Notes: generated by a model not told the origin, from the letters alone. 64,000 nucleotides of DNA from CAZUDO01 sp964618895 (GCA_964618895.1 CAZUDO010000127.1:62001-126000), one strand, 5' to 3'; numbered from the stretch's first letter, positions 34,116 through 42,792 are shown. Translations and numbers: made by a program.

Positions 34116-36530
34116 TCACTCCGCCCGGAGCGCCACCATCGGATCCACCTGCGTCGCCCGCTCGGCCGGCAGCCACGCCGCAACCAGCGCGCTGATCGCC
34201 AGGATGAGCGTGACGCCGATGAAGGTCGGCGGGTCGGAGGCGCTGACGCCGAACAGCAAGCTCGCCATGAGCCGGGTCACCGCGTAGGCGCCGGCCAGGC
34301 CGATCCCCATCCCGAGCAACGTCAGGCGCAGGGCCTGACCGACCACCAGGCGCAGCACGTCGCCGCGCGCAGCACCGAGCGCCATCCGGATGCCGATCTC
34401 CTGGGTGCGCTGCGCGACGCTGTAGGCCATGACGCCGTAAATCCCCACCGCCGCGATGACCAGCGCGAGGACCGCGAACACGCTCATCAGCCCGGCGTAG
34501 ATGCGCGACTCCCAGAGACCATAGCGAAGCGACTCCTCCATGGTCCGCACGTCGTAGAGCGGCATGTCGGCGTCCCGCGACTGGACCAGCCGCCGTAGCG
34601 CGGTGGTCATCGCCGCGACCTCCCCGTCGTGCCGGATGACGAGGGCGACGGTCTGTTGGGGCCACTGGGCGTGCGGTAGATAGATCTGGGCGGGCGGGTC
34701 GCTGTTCTGGACGTGCTGGCGGATGTCAGCCGCGACACCCACGACCGCGTGGAACGCGCTCGAGTCCTCGCGACCGAATCGGATGCGCCGGCCGATCGGA
34801 TCCTGCCCCGGCCAGAGCTTGCGCGCGGCCGATTCGCTCACGATCGCGACCCGCGGCGAGGCGGCGCCGTCCTGAGCGTTGAAATCGCGGCCCGAGCGCA
34901 TCGGGATGCCCATCGTCTCGAAGTATCGCGGGCGCACCGCCGAGGACAGCAGCATGCGCCGCGGGACGTCGGGGCCGGGGGCTTCGCGCTCGAGCAGGAC
35001 AGTCGTGTGCGAGCTGCTGCGGTCCAGGGGCAGGTCGGTGGTGGCGCTGGCCACGCGCACGCCGCGCAGCCCCTCGATCGCCGGGAAGAGCCCGTCGAGG
35101 AACGCCAGGCGTTGTGCCTCGTCGGTGTAGACGGCGATGGGCATGGTGAGCCTGGCGGTCAGCACGCCTTCGGGCCGCAGCGTTGCGCGCTGGTCGGTCA
35201 TCTTGACGAAGCTGCGGATCATGAGACCGGCGCCGGTGAGCAGAATCATCGCCAGCGCCAGCTCGGCGACCACCAGCGCGCTGCGCAAGCGACTGCGCCC
35301 GCGGCCGGAGGTGCCGTGATGGCCACCATCCTTGAGCGTCTCGTGGACGTTCACCTGCGATGTCTGGAGCGCAGGCAGCAGCCCCGCCAGCACCGCCGAG
35401 AGCATCGAAACGCCGATCATGAACAGGATGGTGTTGGGGTCGATGGAAAAGCTCATCCAGTAGGGGAGCTCGGTCGGGATCGAGGAGAGGCACAGGTCGC
35501 GGCCCCAGAGCGCGAGCACCAGGCCCAGGGCTCCGCCCATCAGGGAGAGGAGCAGGCTCTCGGTGAGGAGCTGGCGGACGATGCGGCCGCGCGTGGCGCC
35601 GAGGGCGAACCGCAGGGCGATCTCGCGCCGCCGACCCGCTCCGCGTGCCAGCATCAGGTTGGCCACGTTCGCGCACGCGATGAGCAGCACGAATCCCACC
35701 GCCGACATGAGCAGCGCAAGCATGGGGCCCATGTCGCTCACCAGTGTGTCGCGGAAGGTGATGACCCGGCCGCCGATGCCCTTGTTGGTCTCGGGATGGC
35801 GGCGGGCGAGATCGCCCGCGATACCCGCGATCTCGGCGTGCGCGGCCGCCACCGTCACGCCAGGCTTGAGCCGCCCAAGCACGTCCATGAAGCGCTGGTC
35901 GCGCCGGTTGTCCGCCATGTCGATCGGCGTGGGGATGAAGAAGTCGGCGGTCTCGGGGTAGCGGAAGTCGCGCGGGGCGACGCCGACGATGGTGCGAACC
36001 CGGCCGTTCATCTTGACCGTGCGGCCGAGGACGCGGGGGTCGGCGGCGAAGCGCTCGCGCCAGATCCGCTCGCTGATCATGATGACCCCGTACGAGCGAC
36101 TCTTCTCCTCCTCCTCGGGCAGGAACTCGCGTCCCATCAGCGGCGCCGTCGCGAACACCCGCAGGAATCCCGAGGTGACCGCGGTGGCGTCGAATCGTTC
36201 CGGCTCATTGCCGAGTGTGATGTAAGCCATGGTCTCGTAGCAGCCCGCCACGGCATCGAATGACGTCGCCCGGTCCCGAACATCTGTGAAGTCGGGATAG
36301 GACAGCTCCCCAGTATCGAACTGTTGAATCGGATCGGTGCCGTAGAGGACCACCGTGCGTGCGGCGTCGATGTAAGGAAGCGGACGAAACAAGAAGGCAT
36401 TGGCGATGTTGAACACCATCGTGTTGACGCCGATCCCGAGGCCCATCATCAGCACGACGAGGATGGCGTAGCCCGGTGAGCGGTCGAGGGATCGGAACGC
36501 GACCTTGATGTCCTGCAGCCAGCCGCTCAT
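34116..36530 (-). CDS. MacB-like duplicated ABC permease (ADOP type)
   Basis: This 804-residue permease has two MacB/FtsX units, each with a periplasmic MacB-PCD-like domain. Helix 1 follows DIKVAFRSLDRSPGYA; three helices near residues 280-400 include MLALLMSAVGFVLLIACANVANL; the second set ends in VAAWLPAERATQVDPMVALRAE. Repeated FtsX cores (GRRREIALRFALGATRGRI and QRTQEIGIRMALGAARGDV) confirm duplication. Such proteins are common in Acidobacteria-like genomes. It overlaps the ATPase stop by one base pair and functions with it and the fusion protein in export. Confidence 0.87.
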   Translation of the reverse strand: MSGWLQDIKVAFRSLDRSPGYAILVVLMMGLGIGVNTMVFNIANAFLFRPLPYIDAARTVVLYGTDPIQQFDTGELSYPDFTDVRDRATSFDAVAGCYETMAYITLGNEPERFDATAVTSGFLRVFATAPLMGREFLPEEEEKSRSYGVIMISERIWRERFAADPRVLGRTVKMNGRVRTIVGVAPRDFRYPETADFFIPTPIDMADNRRDQRFMDVLGRLKPGVTVAAAHAEIAGIAGDLARRHPETNKGIGGRVITFRDTLVSDMGPMLALLMSAVGFVLLIACANVANLMLARGAGRRREIALRFALGATRGRIVRQLLTESLLLSLMGGALGLVLALWGRDLCLSSIPTELPYWMSFSIDPNTILFMIGVSMLSAVLAGLLPALQTSQVNVHETLKDGGHHGTSGRGRSRLRSALVVAELALAMILLTGAGLMIRSFVKMTDQRATLRPEGVLTARLTMPIAVYTDEAQRLAFLDGLFPAIEGLRGVRVASATTDLPLDRSSSHTTVLLEREAPGPDVPRRMLLSSAVRPRYFETMGIPMRSGRDFNAQDGAASPRVAIVSESAARKLWPGQDPIGRRIRFGREDSSAFHAVVGVAADIRQHVQNSDPPAQIYLPHAQWPQQTVALVIRHDGEVAAMTTALRRLVQSRDADMPLYDVRTMEESLRYGLWESRIYAGLMSVFAVLALVIAAVGIYGVMAYSVAQRTQEIGIRMALGAARGDVLRLVVGQALRLTLLGMGIGLAGAYAVTRLMASLLFGVSASDPPTFIGVTLILAISALVAAWLPAERATQVDPMVALRAE

Positions 36531-37312
36531 TACCGCACCCCCTGCTCGTCCACAATCCGGCCGTCGAACAGATGCACCGAGCGGCCCGCGTAGCGGGCGA
36601 AGCGCGGGTCGTGGGTCACCATGCAGATGGTCGTGCCGCCACGGTGCAGCTCGCGCAACAGATCCATCACCGCCTCGCCGTTGGCGGAGTCCAGGTTCCC
36701 GGTCGGCTCATCGGCCAGTAGGATGAGCGGCTCGCCGGTCAGCGCTCGCGCCACCGCGACCCGCTGCTGCTGGCCGCCCGAGAGCTGGCTCGGCAGGTGG
36801 TTCTGCCGGTGGGTCATGCCGACCCGCTCGAGCGCCTTGAGCGCGCGGCTACGGCGCTCCTCGGTCGGCGTGCCGCGGTAGAGGAGCGGCAGCTCGACGT
36901 TTTCGCCCACCGTGAGATCGCCGATCAGGTTGAAGCTCTGGAAGATGAAACCGACCTCGCGGTTGCGGATCTGCGCCCGTTCGAGCGGCGCCAGCTCGTG
37001 CACCGCCCTGCCCCCCAACCAGTATTGCCCCGAGGTGGGCGAATCGAGCAGCCCGAGGATGGACAGCAGCGTGGACTTGCCGCAGCCGGAGGGCCCGGTG
37101 ATCGAGATGAACTCTCCCTGATCGATCGTGAGGTGGACGCCCGCAAGGGCATGGGTCTCGACCTCTTCGGTGGTGAACACCTTGCTCAGGCCCTCCAGGC
37201 GCAGGAGGGCCGACGACGTGGGGTTTCCGGGCTGAGGTCCGGTCTGGGGCCCGGCCTTGGGCCCGGCAGTGGTCGTCGGTGCGGCGGATCGGTCGTTGGT
37301 CGTGACGCTCAT
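36530..37312 (-). CDS. MacB/LolD-type ABC ATPase
   Basis: The 260-residue ATPase has a flexible Pro/Gly/Ala-rich lead of about 33 residues and then Walker A GPSGCGKS (73-80), Q-loop FIFQSFNLI, signature LSGGQQQR (177-184), Walker B ILLADEP (197-203) and H-loop MVTHDPRFA. It powers the adjacent permease. Downstream of the membrane-fusion gene by 35 bases. Confidence 0.92.
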   Translation of the reverse strand: MSVTTNDRSAAPTTTAGPKAGPQTGPQPGNPTSSALLRLEGLSKVFTTEEVETHALAGVHLTIDQGEFISITGPSGCGKSTLLSILGLLDSPTSGQYWLGGRAVHELAPLERAQIRNREVGFIFQSFNLIGDLTVGENVELPLLYRGTPTEERRSRALKALERVGMTHRQNHLPSQLSGGQQQRVAVARALTGEPLILLADEPTGNLDSANGEAVMDLLRELHRGGTTICMVTHDPRFARYAGRSVHLFDGRIVDEQGVR

Positions 37313-37347
37313 GAGGTCCCCCTGGTGTTATTGCCCGGCGTGGGCGT

Positions 37348-38592
37348 TCAGCGAAGCCGCACGCGGTCCACGTTGTCCCATCTCGACATCTCGGACAGGA
37401 TGATGCGGTCACCGGCGCTGAGGCCTTCCAGCACCTCGACCGCGTTGAACGACGAACGACCGAGGCGCACCGGCACGCGTACCGCGGTGTGGCCATCGGG
37501 ATCGAGTCGGAAGAGCCGCACGGTGGTCTCGCTCGCGCCATTGGCCGGCCGACCCACCGAGAGCACGTCCGCCAGGCGATCAATCTCGATCGTGCCCTCC
37601 ACGCTCAGGTCGGGCCGCGCGCCACGGGGCAGGGCGCCCTCAAGCGCAACGTCAACTGCGACGGTGCCGTTCTGGACCGCCGGATCCACGCGGATGACAC
37701 GCCCGCGCACCTTGGCGTCGCGCGTGTCCACCACCACCGGCAGGCCCAGCCTCAGGTCGCGCGCGTTGCCCTGCGGCACGAGCAGCACCGCCTTCAGGCG
37801 CTCGGGCGAGGCGACGCGCGCCAGGCCCTGCCCTGACTGCACCCATTGGCCCGGCTCGAGCGCCAGCTCCTGCACCACGCCCGCCGCGCCCGCCCGCACC
37901 CGCATCGAGGCCACGCGCTCGCGCTGGAAGCGCGCGATGGCGCGCACCCGCTCGAGGTCGGCGCGGCGCAGCTCGACCTGGGCCAGGAACGCCTCGTCCG
38001 CGAGCACCATGCGGCGCTGCTCGGCACGGTGACGCTCCTCGGCCTCCTGCAGGCGGTCGCGGGCGCGCTCGGCTTCCATGGCGGAGCTGAGGCCCTCGCG
38101 CGCCAGCCGCTCGGCAACCACGACCGCCCGTCCGGCCTCGCGCAGCTCGGTGCGCGCGGCGGCGAGGCTCCCCTCCTGGGCGAGCCGCGCGGTTTCGAGG
38201 CTCGACCGCAGGCCCGCGAGCTCGGCCTCGGCCAGCTTTAGCTGGCGCTCGGCGTCGAGCGCTTCGAGCTGGACGTCGGGGTTGCTCAGCTCGACCAGCA
38301 CGGTGCCCGCCTCCACCTTTGCGCCGGGGCGGGCAAGCACGCGCTCCACCCGCCCCGCCGTGAGCGCCGAGACGAACCGCTGACTCTCGGGCACCAGCGT
38401 GCCGTTGCCGTGCACCTGCCGCACCATCGGCCCGCGACGCACGGTGTCGAGCCAGAGTGTGGCGCGCTCGACCTGGGGCGCGGCCGGCCTGAGCTGCGCG
38501 AGCCCGAGCGTGGTCAAGGCGACGGCCAGCAGGCCCGCGGCGATCAGCAACGGCTTGCGGCGTCGGCGTGGTTGCTGGCGTGGGACGTCCAA
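37348..38592 (-). CDS. HlyD/MacA-like membrane fusion protein
   Basis: The 414-residue protein has a basic lead, one membrane helix (LLIAAGLLAVALTTLGLA), a biotinyl-lipoyl-like hairpin (GRVERVLARPGAKVEAGTVL, split by coiled coil residues near 120-230, then ASMRVRAGAAGVVQEL) and a beta-barrel adaptor with LEGLSAGDRIILSE at the end. I prefer the TTG at 38592, which has a GGAGG 7 bases upstream and begins MDVPRQQ; the frame also extends to 38643. It bridges the ABC exporter to an outer-membrane channel, not found in this window. Confidence 0.83.
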   Translation of the reverse strand: MDVPRQQPRRRRKPLLIAAGLLAVALTTLGLAQLRPAAPQVERATLWLDTVRRGPMVRQVHGNGTLVPESQRFVSALTAGRVERVLARPGAKVEAGTVLVELSNPDVQLEALDAERQLKLAEAELAGLRSSLETARLAQEGSLAAARTELREAGRAVVVAERLAREGLSSAMEAERARDRLQEAEERHRAEQRRMVLADEAFLAQVELRRADLERVRAIARFQRERVASMRVRAGAAGVVQELALEPGQWVQSGQGLARVASPERLKAVLLVPQGNARDLRLGLPVVVDTRDAKVRGRVIRVDPAVQNGTVAVDVALEGALPRGARPDLSVEGTIEIDRLADVLSVGRPANGASETTVRLFRLDPDGHTAVRVPVRLGRSSFNAVEVLEGLSAGDRIILSEMSRWDNVDRVRLR

Positions 38593-38808
38593 CAGTCCTC
38601 CTCTTCCACGGGCATCCGGGAGGGGGATGCCCCATCCGGGCAATTAGAAGAGGTGTGCCAGGCGGGTGAAGGGGCGTAATGCGTTGCAATCCAACGCGGG
38701 CTCGATGCGTGAGGGGTCTCGCGACCCCGGCATGGTGACCGGTCGCGGAACAGCGGAATCCCATTTCCGGACGACAGCCCCCGGCCAGGGTCGGTCGCTC
38801 CGGAGCGC

Positions 38809-39351
38809 CTACTGGGCCGGTGCCCCGTAGCGGAGCGTGAACAACGCGGCGCGGCCGTCACGCGCGAGGGACACCACCCACATCCCGTCGTAGGGGACGC
38901 TCCCCGGGGTCGGGAACGGCCGGCCGGTCAAGGCCGTGACGATCTCCGGCACCGTGTTGCTGTGGCCGACCACGAGCACGGTCTCGCCGAAGTGGCGCGT
39001 ACGCAGCCGGCGCACGGTCTCGGCGACCTCGTCCACCACGGTGAGCGACTCCCCGAGCGCGGTCGCGAGCGGCAGCGCCGTCTGGCGATTGCGCAGCCAC
39101 GGCGTCACGTAGATGGTCGAGATGCCCGAAGCGTCGAGCGTGTGGACCAGATCCCGCGCCCGCAGCACGCCGGTCGCGCGCAGCGGATGGTCGGGACCGA
39201 TCAGCAGGGTGTCCCGCTCGGCGTGGCGCACCAGAATGATGGTGGCGACAGTGGAATCGGGCTCCGCCGCCGCGGCCGAGCTCAGGAGCATCAGGGCGAT
39301 CGCGACGCCGGCGAACAGGAACTGAAGCGGACGGCGATCGGAGTCTCGCAT
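38809..39351 (-). CDS. Exported histidine-phosphatase family protein
   Basis: The 180-residue protein starts at ATG 39351, followed by a signal peptide (LFAGVAIALMLLSSAAAA). The phosphoglycerate-mutase-like core has the catalytic RHAE (IILVRHAERD) and a second GHSNTVPEI. It would dephosphorylate a small molecule or protein in the periplasm; the substrate is unknown. No link to neighbours is evident. Confidence 0.82.
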   Translation of the reverse strand: MRDSDRRPLQFLFAGVAIALMLLSSAAAAEPDSTVATIILVRHAERDTLLIGPDHPLRATGVLRARDLVHTLDASGISTIYVTPWLRNRQTALPLATALGESLTVVDEVAETVRRLRTRHFGETVLVVGHSNTVPEIVTALTGRPFPTPGSVPYDGMWVVSLARDGRAALFTLRYGAPAQ

Positions 39352-39422
39352 GCGCGGCACTCTGCCCCACGCGCCGGCGGACTGTCTAGCGGCGTCCTCC
39401 GCATGCGGATAGACTCCGGCGT

Positions 39423-40439
39423 GTGATCAAGTACCTCGGCTCCAAGCGGGTGCTCATCCCCCGCATCCTCGAGGAAGTCGAGCGGCTTGCGGACGTGCGC
39501 ACCATATTGGATGTGTTCTCGGGCACCTCACGGGTGGCCCACGCGCTCAAGGCGCGCGGCCACCGCGTGCACGCCAACGATCACAACGTCTACGCCGCGA
39601 CGCTGGCCACCGCCTACGTCCAGGCCGACCGGCGGCGCTGGCTCGAGCCCGCGCGGCGGCTGATCGCCGAGCTGGATGCCGTCCCCGGCGTGCCGGGCTG
39701 GTTCACCGAGACGTTCTGCGTGCGCGCGCGCTACTTCCAACCCACGAACGGCGCGCGCGTTGACGCGATCCGCGAGCGCATCGCCTCGCTCGGCCTCGAG
39801 CCCGAGCTGGAGGCGGTCGCCCTGGTCAGCCTGATGGAGGCCGCCGACCGCGTGGACTCGACCGTCGGCGTCCAGATGGCCTACCTCAAGCGCTGGGCGC
39901 CGCGCTCGTTCAAGTCGCTGCGGCTTCGGGTGCCGGAGATCCTCGACGGTGAGGGCTCGGCCTCGTGCCTCGAAGCGCACGAGGCGGCGCTACGTTTTCC
40001 CGCCGACCTCGCCTATCTGGACCCGCCCTACAACCAGCACTCCTACCTCGGCAACTACCACGTCTGGGAATCGCTGGTGCGCTGGGACAAGCCCGACGTC
40101 TATGGCGTTGCGATGAAGCGGGTGGACGTGCGCGAGCGCTCGAGCCCATTCAACCGGAAGGGCCGGATCGCGGACGCGTTCCGCTCGCTGCTCGACGCGG
40201 TGCGGGCGCGCTACCTCGTGGTGTCGTTCAGCAACGAGGGCTATCTGACCGTCGCGGCGCTGCGCGCGATGCTCTGCGAGCGTGGTTCCGTGCGCGAGGC
40301 GGAGCTGCCGCACCGCCGCTATATCGGCTCCAGGATCGGGATCTACAACCCGCAGGGCGAGAAGGTCGGGGTGCCGGGGCGGACCACCAACCGCGAACAT
40401 CTCTTCATCGTCGAAATGGAATCGGTGACGACCGCCTGA
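39423..40439 (+). CDS. Solitary D12-class adenine-N6 DNA methyltransferase
   Basis: The 338-residue enzyme starts at GTG 39423. It has the D12 opening IKYLGSKRVLIPRI, the SAM-binding DVFSGTSRVAHALKARG (30-46) and the catalytic DPPY (200-203) followed by NQHSY. No restriction endonuclease or DISARM gene is adjacent, so it looks orphan. It could modify a specific adenine, with a role in regulation or protection. Its stop lies one base from the stop of the convergent peptide-locus gene. Confidence 0.87.
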   Translation: MIKYLGSKRVLIPRILEEVERLADVRTILDVFSGTSRVAHALKARGHRVHANDHNVYAATLATAYVQADRRRWLEPARRLIAELDAVPGVPGWFTETFCVRARYFQPTNGARVDAIRERIASLGLEPELEAVALVSLMEAADRVDSTVGVQMAYLKRWAPRSFKSLRLRVPEILDGEGSASCLEAHEAALRFPADLAYLDPPYNQHSYLGNYHVWESLVRWDKPDVYGVAMKRVDVRERSSPFNRKGRIADAFRSLLDAVRARYLVVSFSNEGYLTVAALRAMLCERGSVREAELPHRRYIGSRIGIYNPQGEKVGVPGRTTNREHLFIVEMESVTTA

Positions 40440-40440
40440 T

Positions 40441-41142
40441 TCAAGTCCGGCGGTTGTCTCCGGCGCCCACGAAGCGGTAGTGAGTCTCGCCGCTGAAGTT
40501 CATCGCGAAGGACTCCCGCTCGATGAACTCGGCATGGGCGAGGGCCTCCAGCGCGGCCTCGACGCGCGCCCTGGGAATGCGGGCGGCGCGGCTCAGCCGG
40601 GCCGCGGGCCACGGGTGGGCGGCGTGTCGTGGCAACAGCCGGGCGCACTGCAGCATGTCCGGGTAGAGCGGCGTCAATGGCTCACCCGCGAGCGCGGCGT
40701 TCATTGTGTCAACCGCGACCTGCGCCGCCATGCCGCCGGACTCGCGGTCCACGCACTCGACGAAGATGTCGCTGCGCTCGGGGGGCGAGGTGTAGGCGCA
40801 GGTCACCCCGCTCAGACGCGGGACGCGATCCAGGAAGCCGAGCATCTCGAGCAGCAGGTGCTCGAGCAGGTGGGCCTGGTTCGCGGTCGTCTCGCCCTCG
40901 ACCAGGACGACGCCCCGTGCCCGCGCGTGGCGTGGCGTGCCGAGATCGCGGACCTGGCAGTGGTGGCGGGCCAGGCCCGGGAAGGCGGCGACGAGCCGCG
41001 CCTGCAGTGCCTGGTCGGGGACATCCGGCACGGGCTCCGCGTCCACGATCAGGCGCAGCTTGTCATGGCCAGCCTGGAACCGTGGATTCAGCGCTTCGGC
41101 CGCCGGGAAAGGCGCGAACGCGATCGAGTGGAGCCGGATCAC
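40441..41142 (-). CDS. Cyanophycin-synthetase N-domain-like plus winged-helix-like protein
   Basis: GTG 41142 is preceded by GGAGG at 5-base spacing, giving 233 residues. Residues 85-170 (TANQAHLLEHLLLEMLGF, FVECVDRESGGMAAQVAVDTM, LTPLYPDMLQCARLL) resemble the N-terminal domain of cyanophycin synthetase, which normally precedes ATP-grasp and Mur-ligase parts. Both those catalytic parts are absent. The last about 50 residues (AARLSRAARIPRARVEAALEALAHAEFIERE) look like a winged helix. It is the last gene of the small-peptide locus. The resemblance was judged by eye, so the family call is tentative; function is unknown. Confidence 0.5.
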   Translation of the reverse strand: MIRLHSIAFAPFPAAEALNPRFQAGHDKLRLIVDAEPVPDVPDQALQARLVAAFPGLARHHCQVRDLGTPRHARARGVVLVEGETTANQAHLLEHLLLEMLGFLDRVPRLSGVTCAYTSPPERSDIFVECVDRESGGMAAQVAVDTMNAALAGEPLTPLYPDMLQCARLLPRHAAHPWPAARLSRAARIPRARVEAALEALAHAEFIERESFAMNFSGETHYRFVGAGDNRRT

Positions 41143-41230
41143 CGCGTCCTCCGCGCAACGTCGTTGGAACAAAGGCGAAGGGCGGGTGGAGGGTGCCCCT
41201 GGGTGCCCTCCGTGGCCCCGCCGCGATAGA

Positions 41231-41437
41231 TTACGTACCGCCGAACTTCGTCTCCTCCAGATCCAGTGTGCCATGGAGGATGACGCGATACTCACCGGTC
41301 TCCAGGTTGTACGAATCGACCTTGGCCTTGGCCGTCACCGAGTTGCCGAGCAGCTCCCCGACACCCCGGGTGAGCGACGCCGGCGACGCGGGCGTGCGCT
41401 CGATGGCGGACAGGTCCGCGGGACTGATTCTTGGCAT
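41231..41437 (-). CDS. Small peptide B of the paralogous pair (68 aa)
   Basis: This 68-residue peptide begins MPRISPADLSAIERTP and ends LETGEYRVILHGTLDLEETKF-GGT. It has the same length as its neighbour peptide A and about 36 identical positions. The start has GGAG 8 bases upstream; a GTG 12 bases earlier is possible. The last third has many synonymous changes relative to A (in LHGTLD, five of six codons differ while all residues match), which indicates selection on the protein. Not recognised; the ETGEYR turn suggests a beta-hairpin. Confidence 0.65.
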   Translation of the reverse strand: MPRISPADLSAIERTPASPASLTRGVGELLGNSVTAKAKVDSYNLETGEYRVILHGTLDLEETKFGGT

Positions 41438-41472
41438 GGCCTTCTCCACCTTCCGGCGTCATCGCCGGAGGC

Positions 41473-41679
41473 TCAGAGTTCGTCGAACTTCGTGTCCTCC
41501 TTGTCGAGCGTGCCGTGCAGCACGATGCGGTACTCCCCGGTTTCGGGATTGATGAGCTCCACCTTCGCCCGCGCATTGACCGAGCTCATGATCATCTCGC
41601 TCAGCTTGCTGCGCAGTGAGGACGGAGACGTGGGCGAACGTTCGATCGTGTTCACGTCGTGAATACGGAATCGCGGCAT
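41473..41679 (-). CDS. Small peptide A of the paralogous pair (68 aa)
   Basis: This 68-residue peptide begins MPRFRIHDVNTIERSP and ends PETGEYRIVLHGTLDKED followed by TKFDEL. A very good Shine-Dalgarno (GGGAGGTGA) sits 6 bases before the ATG. Conserved with B are MPR, IER-P-SP-SL, SV-A-AKV and the TGEYR--LHGTLD-E-TKF block. No cysteines and no membrane segment are present. It is separated from B by 35 bases. Precursor of a modified peptide, a small adaptor or a toxin are all possible; I cannot decide. Confidence 0.68.
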   Translation of the reverse strand: MPRFRIHDVNTIERSPTSPSSLRSKLSEMIMSSVNARAKVELINPETGEYRIVLHGTLDKEDTKFDEL

Positions 41680-41786
41680 CCTGAATCACCTCCCTTCCCT
41701 GGGACGGCCGGTCGAGGACGGGGAACCGTCAGGGGCTCAAACGTCGGCCCCCATCCCCGCCGACCGTCAGTCTGCCCCGATCCGAG

Positions 41787-41999
41787 TCACAAGAGACGTT
41801 CCTCGTCCGGGGAATCCGATGCAACGGCGCTGCAGGCGAACACCCGGCGGTAACCGCCACGCGCGGGCTCGAGCCGCACGGCAGAAACCGTGGCGGGAGC
41901 GCCGCCCGCGCGGCGCTCCGTCTCCGCGAGCGGGGTCTCGGCCCGTTCGGGTTGCGCCACGGCCTCCGCCGCGGGATGTTCCACATCCAGCTTCGCCAT
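41787..41999 (-). CDS. Small peptide C (70 aa) of the peptide locus
   Basis: This 70-residue peptide starts at ATG 41999, with AAGGAG 5 bases upstream. The first half is acidic and Ala/Glu/Pro-rich (MAKLDVEHPAAEAVAQ), while the second half has VRLEPARGGYRRVFACS and an acidic end (DSPDEERLL). The GGYRRVF segment may correspond to TGEYRIVL of peptides A and B, but the similarity is weak. A 6-bp hairpin (41743-41764) lies between its stop and peptide A. Confidence 0.45.
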   Translation of the reverse strand: MAKLDVEHPAAEAVAQPERAETPLAETERRAGGAPATVSAVRLEPARGGYRRVFACSAVASDSPDEERLL

Positions 42000-42040
42000 G
42001 CTCACTCCTTCATTTCCGGCGGCCCTGATCGCCGGGGGCT

Positions 42041-42250
42041 TCAGCCGAAGCTCCAGAAACTATCGGTCGCGGACGGCGGCGGACGACGCACCGTGTTGCG
42101 CTCGCGGTCCGTCGCGTCGCACGACTCGCTGGAGGCGGGGCTGTGCGCAGGCGGGTCGGGCGTGACGGCGTCCGGCGGATGCGACCGCCCGGCGTCGCGC
42201 GCCCGCGCTGGATTCACCGCGCGCTTGCGTGGCGAGGACATCTGCTCCAT
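42041..42250 (-). CDS. Possible small peptide D (69 aa)
   Basis: This frame begins MEQMSSPRKRAVNP and ends SATDSFWSFG, giving 69 codons, about the size of the other three peptides. A TTG at 42277 preceded by GGGGGA would lengthen it by 9 residues, and the frame is open to 42520. Composition is Arg/Pro/Ser-rich, without a fold signal, so it may not be translated. The aromatic C-terminus DSFWSFG is unusual. It is the first open frame after the promoter. Confidence 0.3.
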   Translation of the reverse strand: MEQMSSPRKRAVNPARARDAGRSHPPDAVTPDPPAHSPASSESCDATDRERNTVRRPPPSATDSFWSFG

Positions 42251-42528
42251 GAGCCACTTCTGTTCGGAGTGGGTCAATGCGTGTCCCCCATTCCCCGGCA
42301 GGCCGGGAGCGCCCGCAGCGCCCCGGGTCGCGCGACCGTCGCCGCGCCGACCCCGATCCGAATGTCGGGACTCCACAACCGCATCCTTACCTGCCGCCGC
42401 CAGGGCGCCGCCAAGAAAAACGGTCCCTGGCGTGTGTCTCCAAGGACCCTCGTACTCCCTCGACAGCGCATCGCGCTGAGAGGGATCCCAGCGGCAGCCT
42501 CCCTTCTGCGTTTGGCTCAACGAAAGTC

Positions 42529-42557
42529 ACGCTAAACTCGGCCCCGATGCGTGTCAA
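42529..42557 (-). promoter_or_regulatory. Promoter of the small-peptide locus
   Basis: On the minus strand TTGACA (42557-42552) is followed after exactly 17 bases by TAGCGT (42534-42529). It is the best sigma-70-like pair I found in the window, pointing at the peptide cluster. The 5' region to peptide D is about 270 bases. Between 42278 and 42792 I see no other gene; the leader contains only Arg-rich frames. Confidence 0.5.
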
Positions 42558-42792
42558 CAAAAAGACGCACGGAATCGCGACGCCGCGCGGAGGTCGGCTG
42601 GCATCGGGGAATGCCTGCGCTCCGGGACGTGCCGGATCGCGGCTCCTTCCACGACGCGCGCGCGGGATGGCCGCGTTGCATCGCGCTTGCGGACGCTGGC
42701 CACGTCGTGACGGCACCGATCGCAGTGTCGCGCACCTATTCCGGGCGCATCGCCTCCCGTTGCGTCGCGTAAGGGCTCGCCGCGCGAGGGAA

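Noticed and set aside
38641..38660. TGGCAC ... TTGCC on the minus strand ahead of the membrane-fusion gene, resembling a sigma-54 promoter
   Set aside because: The GG and GC elements are 18 bases apart instead of 12, so it does not fit the -24/-12 spacing.
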